Source: Ascidia mentula (taxonomy: Eukaryota; Chordata; Ascidiacea; Phlebobranchia; Ascidiidae). From it: DNA of 64,000 bases. This document shows, piece after piece, positions 1 through 11,633 of this stretch (the stretch's first letter is position 1; the number at the start of each line of letters is the position of its first letter). The stretch is taken from contig OX387200.1 in the NCBI GenBank assembly GCA_947561715.1, positions 21,578,501-21,642,500 on the forward strand. Direction: 5' to 3'. Position numbers and translations under genes: made by a program. A model generated the notes under the pieces. It made no database searches. It had not been told where the DNA came from and saw only the letters and a program-made list of their open reading frames with translations.

Positions 1-2359
1 GCAAAGACCATCCAAGAGGCGTCTTCACGGCATGTGGGCATTCGTCGTTTCCAGGACGACTGCACTGTACACGATGTGCCACAGGTACATTAGCACCAAT
101 CAACAATGTGACAGTTCCACCAGCAATGGAAGACAGTTGTATACTCCTTATTGATGGGTGCATCTTCCGAGTTTTCCAGGTGGGAGACTTGTTCGGTTTC
201 ACAGGTATTTGTTCAACAACTACTACTTCTGGCAAGTTTATTTGCTCACCTCCATCAAGTGGTTCGACTGACACGGAAATTGCGATTGTGTCCAGTTTTT
301 GCGGTGTCGTCAGTGTGTTCAACAAAATTTGTTTGGGTCGTCCAGACGCACCTAATTTGTCTACCAACTTACGTTCACAAAACGTTGTGGTTGAACCCTG
401 ATCCAGAAAAGCGTACGTGTCAATGGAAGTGGCTCCATGGCGAACAACGACAGGTACAACATTCAGGTACACACTAGACGCGTTGACACTTGCACTGTAC
501 TCGCGACTTCGGATCGTAGCACAAGCAGGATTGTCATTCTTTACCCCTTCGGATACAGTAGGAGGGGCCGGGTAATGCAGCAATTTGTGGTGCGATTTAC
601 CATCGCATCCGTTGACAAAACAACTTTGACTGGAATCACAGTCACTAGCACGGTGGCCAGCGTTTAAACACTTAAAACACAAACCCAATGAACGCACGAA
701 CCTGCGTCGATCATTCCACGACATTTTCCTAAACTGGACACATGAGTCAAGAGAATGGCTCCCGTTGCACAACAAACACTTCATTTGCACGTGTGTTTTG
801 TCCTTAATTTTCGGCGCAGAAGTCGCCACAGTGCTGTGCGCAATTGCCTTCCGCCGGCGGCTTCCTTTGTTGTCTTCCTTCGATGAATACAGCGCCTTAC
901 CAAAAATTGAGTTTGCAACCTTGCTTTTAGTGCTACAAACTCTGTAAGAGTCGCAAAGGTAGCTCGTTTTTCAGTGTCATGCTCAATCTGTGCGGACATC
1001 GAAACCCAGTCCTTTCGCATGCTAAACGGAAGTTTCCTAATAATAGCCAACATGACATCCATGGAATCAACACTAGAAGCATGTCTTATATCACCATGTA
1101 GTGCCGTACAGCATTTGTCCAACAGCACAGATAATTTCATGAGACCATCGGGGTCGTTGTCCTTGACAACAGGAGCTGACATCAGCTGTTCTTCGCATCT
1201 TTGTGCGATAATGTGAGGTTGGCCATATTCGTTATACAAGGTTTGCCAGGCCAGCCTGTACCCTTCGGCTGGAGCTTTCGCGTTGAAGCGTTCAATTTTT
1301 TCACGAATATGGGGCTTACAGTGCTGTACCAAATACAACAGTCGCATCTCATCATTGTGGGCCTTCTTAGCAATGTAGGTATCAAACTGTCGTACGAATA
1401 GCCAGTAATTTAGTGAATCACCATCAAATTTGGTTACTTCAGGACTTGGCAAGTTCACATGGTATGCGTCCTGATACATCTTCGGTAGTGGCGAGATATT
1501 TTTGGGACTAGGGCAACATCTATTTGCGTCTGCACGAGGGATTTCATCAAACGTACCAGTCTTCTCGATGCGTGGTGCGGGCACGTTCACAGGCGCTTCC
1601 ATGTGTTGCACATTTGACCTAATTTGTGGGCACGAGCGACGTACAGCATTTGATACCAATAGCGAGCTGGTATGTTGAAAAACATTTGACAGTAGTTGTG
1701 GGCAAGGGATAGAAATTTTACTACCTTTTGTAACAGACGCTAGGCTTGAATTACCGGTAGACTCTTCCTCCCATGCCTCCACTTCAGCTTCAGCGAGTTG
1801 CAAATCGTGGCGCCTTTGCGCAGCGTGCTTCTCCGCTTCTTCGCTGATGCGCCGGGCTTCATTCTCTGCTTCACGTCGAATTCGTTCAGCCTCCAGCTCG
1901 GCCGCACGTCGTGCACGATCTGCTTCCAGCTCGGCCGTACGATGTGCACGATCTGCTTCTTCTAAGGCCCCTCGTACATTTTCGGCTTGCTGAGCACTTG
2001 CGAATTTCGCAAGCTGTAGTTTCACCTTACTGCGTCGAATTTCACTTCGTATAGAACTCGAGGTTGAATTTCTACTCGAGTGAACAGACAACGCGTCGAC
2101 TGGTGACAATGGTAGGGGAAAGGATCTAGGCTGCGGGTCATGCAGCTTCGATATCCACGTTGCGATCCTTTCAACGAATTCTTGTTTGTCTTGGCAATAA
2201 TCTCGCTCTCTCAGGTAGTTTATCACTATCCGACATATTTGAGTGAAGTTCAATTAGCTTATCAAACTTTGCATTTACTTGGGGCAGGAACTCACGTAGC
2301 GCTGAAAGATCTTGCGGCTTTTTCATAAGACTCTCTGCGCAAACGTAGAGCCTTTAAAG

Positions 2360-2772
2360 CATTGGTTCTCAAACTGTGGTACGCGTACCACTAGTAGTAC
2401 GCGAGAGCTTTTCAAGTGGTACGTGATTTAGTCTACTCAAAACAATTTGCCGCACTTTGCAGAAGTCAAAACCGCTGCAAATACATGATGTCGGTTTTCT
2501 TTATTTTGCATTTGTGACGCAATAGTATCAACGTGAAATTGTTGCACTGTTGAAGTAATTCTGACATCGTGTATTCAACTGTGCAACAATTTCATGTTGA
2601 TACTATTGCGTCACAAATGCACAATTAAGAAATCCAAGCAACTGGTGATATTGGCTAAATTGGTATTCGTTGGTGTTATGTCATAACAGTTATGGTATAG
2701 TAATACGGTGGTACGCAGTGTATTAAAAAACAAATGAGCGGTACGTGATTGGAAAAAGTTTGAGAAACACTG
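2360..2772. mobile_element. hAT-type MITE inserted in the BEL/Pao fossil
   Basis: The 413-bp element starts CATTGGTTCTCAAACT and ends AGTTTGAGAAACACTG, so its 16-bp ends are inverted repeats of the common hAT type (CAGTGGTTCTCAAACT). It is flanked by an 8-bp target duplication with two mismatches, ctttaaag at 2352-2359 and ctttaatt at 2773-2780. Eight bases is the hAT target-site length. There is no transposase. A large internal palindrome fills its centre. It must be younger than the retroelement that hosts it. Confidence 0.85.
2507..2621. repeat. 48-bp-arm palindrome inside the hAT MITE
   Basis: The arms at 2507-2554 and 2574-2621 are reverse complements with only two mismatches in 48 bp and a 19-base spacer. 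Transcribed from either strand this would form a strong hairpin. It sits in the middle of the MITE and probably arose from an inverted duplication within it. Confidence 0.9.
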
Positions 2773-2909
2773 CTTTAATTGCTATTTCGTTTTCTTGATC
2801 TTCCGTCATACGGTTTATTTGTGATGCAATTTCACGGCGTGGCAATGTCCGTCGTGACCAAATCAATCGTCGATCCTTCGCTTGTTGACGATTCCTAGTT
2901 TGTTAACGA

Positions 2910-3330
2910 TGTAACACGGCTAAGCTAGCCTTGTCACAGGGGTTTGACCGCACCGTCAGGAAAGAACAATATTCTTTTATTCTGCGGCACAGTTAACAAA
3001 CTGTGACACATTCACTAAACAAACAAACACATATTAGCGAACAGTCACACATGCAACATGACATACGGTATTAAACTCACCAATACAAGATGCACAAAGG
3101 ACCGACTTCGAATAGCATTCGGTTGCACCAGGTAAATTTACGTTAGGCAGTCACTATTTAAGTTTTCAAATAAAGTCAATTCACTGCAATTCACAACAGA
3201 TATTTAACCACCAAAACAGTTTAATGCACGCGGACAAGTTCAACAGGTGGCAAACATTAAGACTGCTGGCACTAGCCTTGCATCATACAGGTGGTAGGCC
3301 CTACCAGGTAGGGGCATTATGACGTTTATA
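2910..3330 (-). repeat. Probable 5' LTR of the BEL/Pao fossil
   Basis: A TGTAACACGGCTAA edge at 2910 lies about 240 bp upstream of the gag start once the MITE is subtracted, as expected for a 5' LTR and leader. The same edge motif and scattered similarity (for example gcgaacagtcacac / cgaacagtcatac) occur in the solo LTR within gene B at 35646-36191. The outer end is not clear and merges into the sequence before the tandem array. Confidence 0.55.
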
Positions 3331-3384
3331 TTGTTGTGATATTTCCTCACATGGAAAGTTACGCGCACAGAAATCTAACAACGT

Positions 3385-6300
3385 GTTTGTTTAAGGATGC
3401 AAAACCACCTGATTAAATCGATTCATTGTGAGAACAATTATGACATTTTTGAACTGTCATGCTTTCAATTTGCAATGAAAAAACATTTTTGTGACGTGTT
3501 TCCGTGTAGGCGTCTGCATTCTGCTTTCCTGAGCGCACGTAGCGCTGAATCATTGTAAAGTTTGTTTATCAGAATAGGTGTTGTTCCGTGGTTTCTTTAA
3601 TACTTGTTCTCCAGCAAAGAAATTACGTGTTTATTTCATATTTTTGGATGTCGGCGAAACAGAGAATGTCATGGGAGTTATGGAATAGTTTGTTTCTGTT
3701 TGAGGTGCTTGTTTGATAATTTACTGATTTGTGACAATGTTTGCCCCGACGTCACGAGTTACATCCTCCATGTGCCTCTGCTCAGCTTCCTGATAGTTAA
3801 ACTGCGACACTTTGCAAAACTTATACCGAGGCACGAAGTAATTTATTTCGTCGCTAATCCGGTGAATTACTACAGGCTTATTCGAAATTTTGGAAACGAG
3901 AATAATCCTTCGTAACGTGGGCGACAAAGGGGCTAAATTGTCTGATTTAATTCTGCATTGTTTTGAAAAACGAAACAAAAAAGTAAACACTTATATTTCA
4001 ATCCAAGCAAGTCAAAATTGGGGTAAATTCAATAAAGGCAAATGGGAACAAGACATGTTTGTTTTGGGATGCAAAACCACTTGATCAAATCGATTCATTG
4101 TAAGAACAATTATGACATTTTTGAACTGTCATGCTTGCATGTTTTTTAAAAACCACTTTTTTGACGTGTTTCCGTGTAGGCGTCTGCATTCTGCTTTCCT
4201 GAGCGCACGTAGCGCTGAATCATTGTAAAGTTTGTTTATCAGCATAGGTGTTGTTCCGTGGTTTCTTTAATACTTGTTCTCCAGCAAAGAAATTACGTTT
4301 TTAGTTCATATTTTCGAATGTCGGCGAAACAGAGAATATCATGGGAGTTGTGGAATAGTTTGTTTCTGTTTGAGGTGTGTATTGTTCATTTGATAATTTA
4401 CTGGCAACAATAATGTTATTTCAGAATGCGCCAAAGCAAAGTTTATTAAAAAGTCTGCGAAGCATTTTCAAAACCAAATCGCAAGAATTTAAATAAAACG
4501 AAATTTAAAGAATAATTCGATTGAACCTAAACACAACAAGGATCTGAGTTGAGGATCCTCCAGGGGCAGCCAAAGCAACTTTCCTGTGAAATTTTTTCGT
4601 TATTGCATATTGAAGGGGTGGCCCCAATGCGTAATTTCCAAGTGAATCAGTTTTGTGATCAATGTTTCACAAAAGCAACCTAAATTTTTTGCAGTCTTTA
4701 TCGCGAAAAGTTTCCGACCGGGCGGCACTTCATGTAACTGTCCTGGATCTAATTTTAAACTAAATGCGTAAACAAATGGGCGGGCCAAACATAAAATATC
4801 AAATGCAAGTAGGCTATCTGCGGTTTAAATTTTAGCTACATCCACTTGAACATTGTGAAGCTTTTTGACGATTTTTTTACCACAGCCAGCACCGCATTAC
4901 CAGCTGACCAAACGTCGTTTCTCACAATTACGTGTTGAATATCAAGTTTTGAAGGGCACCCACCATTTTTAACCTGGGGGCAGTTTTGCTTGTTTGCCAA
5001 AAAGCAATTGCTTGCTGGGGCTTGTGGGGCAACGTTACTATTACTCATAACAGAAAATATTTGATTGCAGCTGCATTATGGCCGTATTTCACAATTAAAT
5101 CTTAAATATTGAGCATTAGAAGTCACTTGCCTTCATGCACCTTTCATCCCTTCCTATTACGGCAGTTCGAAATTTATTGAAAGAGAGATATCTTGCTGTA
5201 CCAAGGTTCATTTCACAAAACAATTGCCTCAGAGTGTTTGTGACAATGTTTGCCCCGACGTCACGAGGTACAACGTCAAGGTGCCTCTGCTCAGCCTCAT
5301 GACATTCAAAATTGCGACACTTTGCAAAACATATACATAGACCGACGCACAAAGTAATTTATTTTGCCGTTAATCCGTTGGATTACTGGAGGTTTCCTCG
5401 AAATTTCGTAAACGAGAATAAACCTTTGCAACGTGGGCGACAAGGGGGCAAAATTGTCTCATTAAATTCTCCATTGTTTTGAAAAACGAAACAAAAAAGT
5501 AAACACTTATATTTCAATCCAAGCAAGTCAAATTGGGGTAATTCAATAAATGCAAATTGGAACAAGACATGTTTGTTTTAGGATGCAAAACCACCTGATC
5601 AAATTGATTCATTGCAAGAACAATTATGACATTTTTGAACTGTCATGCTCTCATGTTTGCAAAAAACATTTTTTGACGTGTTTCCGTGTAGGCGTCTGCA
5701 TTCTGCTTTCCTGAGCGCACGTAGCGCTGAATCATTGTAAAGTTTGTTTATCAGCATAGGTGTTGTTCCGTGGTTTCTTTAATACTTGTTCTCCAGCAAA
5801 GAAATTACGTTTTTAGTTCATATTTTTGGATGTCGGCGAAACAGAGAATATCATGGGAGTTGTGGAATAGTTTGTTTCTGTTTGAGGTGTTCATTTGATA
5901 ATTTACTGGCAACTATTATGATGTCAGGATGCGCAAAAACGAAGTTTATTGAAAAAGTCAGCGAAGCATTTTCAAAACCAAATCACAAGAATTTAAATAA
6001 GATGAAATTTAAAGAATAATTTGATTGAACCTAAACATAACAAGGATCTGAGTTGAGGATCCTCCAGGGGCAGCCAAAGCATTATTTCGTTATTGCATAT
6101 TGAAGGGGTGGCCCCAATGCGTAATTTAAAAAGTAAATCAGTTTTGTGATCAATGTATCACAAAAGCAACCCACATTTTTTGCAGCCTTTATCGCAAAAA
6201 GTTTCCGACCAGGCGGCACTTCATGTAACTGTCCTGGATCTAATTTTAAGCTAAATGCGTTAACAAATGGGCGGGCCAAACATAAAATATCAAATGCAAG

Positions 6301-7395
6301 TAGGCTATCTGCGGTTTAAATTTTAGCTACATTCCCTTGAACATTGTGATGTTTTTTGACGAATTTTTGACCACAGCCAGCACCGCATTACCAGTTGACT
6401 AAACGTCGTTTCTCACAATTACGTGTTGAATATCAAGTTTTGAAGGGCACCCACCATTTTTAACCTGGGGGCAGTTTTGCTTGTTTGCCAAAAAGCAATT
6501 GCTTGCTGGGGCTTGTGGGGCAACGTTACTATTACTGATCACAGAAAATATTTGATTGCAGCTGCATTATGGCCGTATTTCACAATTAAATCTTAAAAAT
6601 TGAGCTTTAGAAGTCATTTGCCTTCATGCACCTTTTGTCCCTTCCTATTACAGCAGTTCGAAACTTATTGAAAGAGAGATATCTTGCTGTACCAAGGTTC
6701 ATTTCACAAAACAATTCCCTCAGAGTGTTTGTGACAATGCTTGCCCCGACGTCACGAGGTACAACGTCAAGGTGCCTCTGCTCAGCCTCATGACATTCAA
6801 AATTGCGACACTTGGCAAAACTTATAAATAGACCGAGGCCCAAAGTAATTTATTTTGCCGTTAATCCGGTGGATTACTGGAGGTTTCCTCGAAATTTCGT
6901 AAACGAGAATAAACCTTTGCAACGTGGGCGACAAGGTGCTAAATTGTCTTATTTAATTCTCCATTGTTTTGAAAAACGAAACAAAAAAGTAAACACTTAT
7001 ATTTCAATCCAAGTAAGTCAAAATTGGGGTAAATTCAATAAAGCCAAATTGGAACAAGACATGTTTGTTTTAGGATGCAAAACCACCTGATCAAATCGAT
7101 TCATTGTAAGAACAATTATGACATTTTTGAACTGTCATGCTTTCATGTTTTTATTGAAAAACACTTTTTTGACGTGTTTCCGTGTAGGCGTCTGCATTCT
7201 GCTTTCCTGAGCGCACGTAGCGCTGAATCATTGTAAAGTTTGTTTATCAGCATAGGTGTTGTTCCGTGGTTTCTTTAATACTTGTTCTCCAGCAAAGAAA
7301 TTACGTTTTTAGTTCATATTGTCGGACGTCGGCGAAAAAGAGTACGTTATGGAAGTTATGGAGTAGTTTGTTTTTGTTTGAAGTGTTCATTTGAT
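3385..7395. repeat. Tandem array of about 1.5-kb units
   Basis: The landmark gacgtgtttccgtgtaggcg recurs at 3493, 4163, 5675 and 7171, spacings of 670, 1512 and 1496 bp. A second landmark, tttgccccgacgtcacgag, recurs near 3739, 5249 and 6740. The units therefore repeat head to tail: about 3385-4054 (internally deleted, about 0.67 kb), 4055-5567, 5568-7063 and a partial unit to about 7395. I see no convincing protein; the short ORFs repeat passively with the unit. A diverged relative of the central part of the unit lies at about 30290-30620, so this is an amplified dispersed repeat rather than a unique tandem sequence. Confidence 0.85.
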
Positions 7396-7594
7396 AATTT
7401 ACTCGCAAATATCTTTTCTTCGAGAAGCGTTTTGTTGACCGCAGCAATGAGAGATACAAGTTATGGTGATGACGTTCTATTGTCCACAACCAAAGTGAGA
7501 TATTACATTTAGGGGTAGGAACATGATATTGTCACGGACACTAAAAAAAGCAGCTGCAGTAGCTTTTTATTACTGGATGAGCCTGTCTTATAAT

Positions 7595-7635
7595 CAGGAA
7601 TATATATTTCGCCCCTTGGGCATCTTCAGTTCCTG
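7595..7635 (-). ncRNA. Hammerhead ribozyme motif (left arm)
   Basis: Read on the minus strand: stem I CAGGAA pairs with TTCCTG, the core is CTGAAGA, stem II is GCCC/GGGC after one unpaired U, then GAA, then a very short AT-rich stem III ending in an H17 of A. The order matches a type I hammerhead with a minimal stem III. Hammerheads of this kind are known in the terminal repeats of Penelope-like elements. Catalytic activity is inferred only. Confidence 0.65.
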
Positions 7636-8190
7636 CAGTAAACATAATAAATGATTTTTAACCGTCTAAAACACAATAACAGTGAAGAAATGTCTAGTAA
7701 TAAAAACCACAACTTCGACCTCTCGCTATGCTATATGTGCCAAGGCAAAACACTGAGTTACCACCATTCTATGAAAAGGTAAGGGAATTGCGCACACGGT
7801 GGAGAAACAGCACCAGACGCGGGTGGAGATAAGGAACGCGCTGATAAGAGGAACGGCGTAAAACCACCTTAAAAGCTCACACGAAAAACATAGAACCATT
7901 AAAACGATTAAAAGCAATTAAAAAAGGATCTTAAAAAGCATTAACGCACCCTAGGCAATATCATTTTCTGTATGTTTTAATGGTGGCACCTGCAAGGTAA
8001 AGCCACTTTGCCTCGCACATGTCTAAATCCCAAAAATGTGGTTGTTCTACAAAAATTATATAAAAACAACCGCAATGTTCGGTCGATTTACGATAGTGGA
8101 CTTGTGCTGGGTTGCGTAGTGCTTTAGCAGAGCTACGTTGTCATCCCCTTTGGCAATGGAAAAGCTCTTCCACTTTGCTCTGTGGCCACG

Positions 8191-8496
8191 CTACCTTACG
8201 GCGATCTTTTTTTTAGTTTGGCCCACGTATTTATTTCCACACAGCGTGCACACGGCTACGTACATGCCGTAATTCTGGCAAGTCAACTTTTGTAGGAGTT
8301 TTTTTGTGCTGGTCTGGAGGGTGATATAGGACATTGCTGGAACCATGTCTTTCCCTTTTCCGTGGCACCCACATAAACTGCAATGCCCACTAGGGCCAGA
8401 ACTGCCTTGAACAGTAGTTTGATCTTCAGATAGTGTAATTCGCTTGTAGTTTGTTAATATACAGGATATTGTCGGTGGTCTTTTGTAGGCGATCAT
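8191..8496 (-). pseudogene. Penelope-type GIY-YIG endonuclease fragment
   Basis: The 101-residue reading frame contains a Cys/His cluster (CSLCGCHGKGK). About 50 residues further on it has CQNYGMYVAVC...NKYVGQTKK, which matches the GIY...YVG core of the endonuclease that Penelope-like elements carry after their reverse transcriptase. The Cys-rich linker followed by GIY-YIG is the known domain order of that family. The fragment lacks the reverse transcriptase and the rest of the nuclease, so it is a relic. The right arm has a shorter, degenerate version near 8690-8760. Confidence 0.7.
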
Positions 8497-8602
8497 GGCA
8501 CTATGCTTAAGTGTTCTTTCTTTTCTGTATGCTTGATAAGATTAGGAAACCACGTAGCCCGCGCGCAGGGATCTTATTTTTTGTGTGCTGTGCGGATAGT
8601 TA

Positions 8603-8688
8603 GGTTGGTATCATCTTCTATCCACTGCAATGCCTTCGTTATACCCAGTACGTTGTCGGATTGCAGTGGATAGAAGATGATACCAACC
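8603..8688. repeat. Perfect 29-bp palindrome at the centre of the inverted pair
   Basis: The arms 8603-8631 and 8660-8688 are exact reverse complements around a 28-base loop. The palindrome lies at the junction of the two Penelope-like fragments. About 320 bp of the left arm (8283-8602) has no partner beyond the right palindrome arm, so the right copy is deleted there or started further in. Confidence 0.9.
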
Positions 8689-9443
8689 CAAATATCCAGA
8701 ATTATGGCATATACGTAGCCGTGTGCACGCTGTTTGGAAATAAATACGTATACGTAATAAATAAAAATAAAATAGTTTCGCCGTCAAATAGCGTGGCCAC
8801 AGAGCAAAGTGGAAGAGCTTTTCCATTGACAAAGGGGATGACAACGTAGCTCTGCTAAAGCACTACGCAACCCAGCACAAGTCCACTATCGTAAATCGAC
8901 CGAACATTGCGGATTGTTTTTATATATTTTTTGTAGAACAACCACATTTTGGGGATTTAGACATGTGCGAGGCAAAGTGGCTTCACCTTACAGGTGCCAC
9001 CATTAAAACATACAGAAAATGATATTGCCTAGGGTGCGTTAATGCTTTTTAAGATCCTTTTTTAATTGCTTTTAATCGTTTTAATGGTTCTATGTTTTTT
9101 GTGTGTGCTTTCAAGGTGGTTTTACGCCGTTCGTCTTATCAGCGCGTTCCTTATCTCCACCCGCGTCTGGTGCTGTTTCTCCGCCGTGTGCGCAATTCTC
9201 TTGCCTTTTCATGGAAGGGTGGTAACTCAGTGTTTTGCCTTGGCACATACAGCATAGCAAGAGGTCGAAGTGTTTTTTTATTACTAGAGCTTTCTTTACT
9301 GTTATTGTTTTTTAGACGTTTTTAAAATCATTTATTATGTTTACTGCGCAGGAACTGAAGATGCCCATGGGGCGAAATATATATTCCTGATTATAAGCCA
9401 GGCTAATCCTGTAATAAAAAGCTACTGCTGCTGCTTTTTTAGT
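8689..9443 (+). mobile_element. Penelope-like element fragment, right arm
   Basis: This plus-strand fragment is the inverted partner of 7540-8282. It contains a degenerate piece of the GIY-YIG segment (QNYGIYVAVC near 8695-8730), then the shared untranslated region, the ribozyme motif and the same end (taataaaaagctactgc...). Identity to the other arm is high by eye but includes small indels, so the pair is not brand new. It is non-autonomous. Confidence 0.7.
9349..9389 (+). ncRNA. Hammerhead ribozyme motif (right arm)
   Basis: This plus-strand copy has stem I CAGGAA (9349-9354) pairing with TTCCTG (9384-9389), core CTGAAGA (9355-9361), stem II GCCC/GGGC, GAA (9374-9376), and a two- or three-pair stem III in ATATATA with the expected cleavage after A9383. 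Only the stem II loop differs from the left copy. Retention of all paired and core positions in both arms supports a real structural motif. Confidence 0.65.
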
Positions 9444-10215
9444 ATTTTGAATAAGTTACAGTGATCGCTAGGCCTGCATCCGCCGGATTTGGTAGATCGT
9501 CACAGACTATTTTGTCTTGCTTTCAACTTTTTTCGGTAAATTGAAATATTTTAAAGGAATCTGAGCAAAATTTTTTTTAGTCAATCTTTCAGACAGCTCT
9601 TTTAAAGATGTTTTTATGTTTAGCAGAAAAATATATTTTGCCCTGAAAAGGGCATCATGAGTTTCCGCAAAGTGTACAAAACAACGTAAAATAACCAAGT
9701 AAAAGCGAAGGTCTGTCACTTGAAGGAAAATACCTTAATAAAAATATTATACAAAAAAAATATAAGAAAAGAACTGGTAAATTTCCAACAGAAAATGTAT
9801 CGCACAAAGCCTGACAAAACTCTACAGCAAGTCGATACGCGACGCTAAAAATGCAATAAACCGTAAAGAGGAAAAAAAACACAAAGAAGGGAACACGAGG
9901 TTCGAACTTTTGAGCCTTTAGGCGCACAATCATTGTATGTTGGTAGTGCCACACAATTGTGACGACGTAAAACGCTACAGCAAAACAACAAAAGCAATCG
10001 AAAACAAACCAGGCACATTGCAAATATACTATTTGCATACAGGTATGATCATACTCTGCACGTTGATCTGTGCCCGTGTCCTATGCAACCACATATCCTC
10101 ATATACATCCAAATTCTGCAGACGGTTTGTGCACGAATGTCACACTGTAACACCGTGATAATGAGGGTTTCTGGTGGAAAAGATGAATATGCTTTGTTTT
10201 GAAGTAGTTGCCTAA
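9444..10215. other. Non-coding; one arm of a distant inverted repeat
   Basis: I find no credible gene. The short frames here are AT-rich and show no family. The stretch 9563-9610 is the reverse complement of 11388-11433, with a few differences, so sequences flanking the Harbinger-type element are related as a distant inverted pair. Confidence 0.6.
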
Positions 10216-11284
10216 AGGCTGATTCCCACTGGCTAACGATACGACGACGATTGGGAAATACCCGCGCCTCGCCCGATTTCTCAAACCGTCTCTGATAGGA
10301 CGCTGCGACAGCCCATGCACATTGGTACGATTGTTCGCTACGCAAGTGCTTCGGTGTGTTTTATATATAGTTCCAGTAACGCTAAATGTTCGCGTGCAAA
10401 CCTACTTCAAACATTTTCACAAAAAATAATTTGTTGGTTTTCGAATGTGGGTCCTTATAAGATTAAGAGATATGACATAGCCTCTCTCACACATAACATA
10501 CATTATGGGAAAAACAACCCAATTTCCAGACTATGGAGTGGGTCACTTCATTGCCAACTGCTTGAAAATATGATCATTTTTTTCTCTTCTGTAAACAGTA
10601 AATATGTCAATTTAATAAAGAACTAAAGATGTTACCAGGAATACATATAAATATATGAACAATCTAAATTATGGGTATTCTGCAAGTAATCACTGTGCCA
10701 TAAGATGATTTACAGTGTTTGAATAATAATGACAAAACAGCTTTGTGGCAAACCACAAAAAGCCACTGACAATGCAATATTAAACTTGATGTAACTTTAC
10801 CATAATTATACTCACATTCTGTGTCAAATATTCAATTACAGGTATATGCAGTTGATGCACAGTCAAATTCCTAGTAATAGTAAATGACTGTAACAAAAGC
10901 ACTTTTTGATAAAATACTGCTGCTACATGCTAACATCTTGTACATATTCACTCTTACATTATATATTGACTCCTAAAAAAATCATTCTTCGCCAGTAGCG
11001 AGCATTAAAACAATCCTAAAACACTTGTGAACAGCACAGCGAATCATATTTTCCACTCTAAAACAAGCTATTTGGCTACGATGTGCTTACGACGCACGAC
11101 GGAGTAGAACTCAATTCTACTCGATCGTAGCGTCGTTAGATTGACTTCTTTCGTCGCAAGCGGCGCCGCCGAATGCTTCTCCGACGGCGCTCCGACGCAG
11201 TGGGCATACAACTGCTCCGACGGTCGTAACCGACGTATCGTAAGGCCCTTACGACGCGCTTACGACGGCAGTGGGCATCAGCCT
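10216..11284. mobile_element. Harbinger-type non-autonomous transposon
   Basis: The ends AGGCTGATTCCCACTG and CAGTGGGCATCAGCCT are inverted repeats. The element is flanked by TAA on both sides (10213-10215 and 11285-11287), a 3-bp TWA-type duplication typical of PIF/Harbinger elements. It is 1,069 bp long and the right 200 bp are rich in short CGACG-type subrepeats. No transposase is visible, so it would depend on a relative elsewhere. The superfamily call is inferred from ends and target site only. Confidence 0.7.
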
Positions 11285-11633
11285 TAATGCTGTGACATCA
11301 TTATCCGGTATGCATTGAAACTTATTTCACGTGGATCTGAGCATATTCCATCGTGTGGAAAAGCGTTTTTTTGTCAACCTATTCAACATCTTTAAAAGAG
11401 CTGTCTGAAAGAATGACTAAAAAAATTTTGCTCGGCAACATACGGTTATTGATCGACAGCCTACCAGGGTAACTCGTTTTTTTAAAGGAATCATTACTTT
11501 TTACGAAAACACAAACAGTACTTTCTGAAAATCTAGATGCCACTGTGTATATAGTTACATTATCAGCATTTGTGATAGATTACCGAAATTTTTTAACGCA
11601 CACAACTATTTTTGTGGTAGGTATTAAGTAACC
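11285..11633 (+). other. Upstream region of gene A
   Basis: This 349-bp interval lies between the transposon and the start codon of gene A, so the promoter is probably here or within the transposon end. It includes the second arm (11388-11433) of the inverted repeat begun at 9563. No clear TATA box or known site stands out. Confidence 0.4.

Larger units (their letters stand above)
1..3330 (-). mobile_element. BEL/Pao LTR retrotransposon fossil, 5' part
   Basis: This is an old retrotransposon copy read on the minus strand and cut by the left edge of the window. Between about 2253 and 781 lies a gag-like region with a Glu/Arg/Ala-rich coiled-coil stretch. A DUF1759-type segment typical of Pao gag follows (PSPEVTKFDGDSLNYW and neighbours). 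Toward position 1 there are signs of zinc-knuckle and DUF1758 aspartic-protease segments. Reverse transcriptase and integrase would lie outside the window. A likely 5' LTR edge is at 2910. The copy is broken and is interrupted by at least one inserted transposon (2360-2772). The family call rests on remembered family features, not on a search. The right limit is approximate. Confidence 0.8.
7540..8602 (-). mobile_element. Penelope-like element fragment, left arm
   Basis: This arm, read on the minus strand, encodes part of a GIY-YIG endonuclease (8496-8191). It continues into a 3' region containing CTGAAGATGCCC...GGGGCGAAAT, which is characteristic of Penelope-like elements. The same 3' region appears on the plus strand at 8689-9443, so the two form a long inverted repeat. 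The reverse transcriptase is absent, as in 5'-truncated copies. The outer limit at 7540 is where similarity to the other arm stops. Confidence 0.75.

Noticed and set aside
3604-7512. Repeated small frames beginning MFSSKEIT
   Set aside because: They recur because the 1.5-kb unit recurs; lengths differ between units and no domain is seen.
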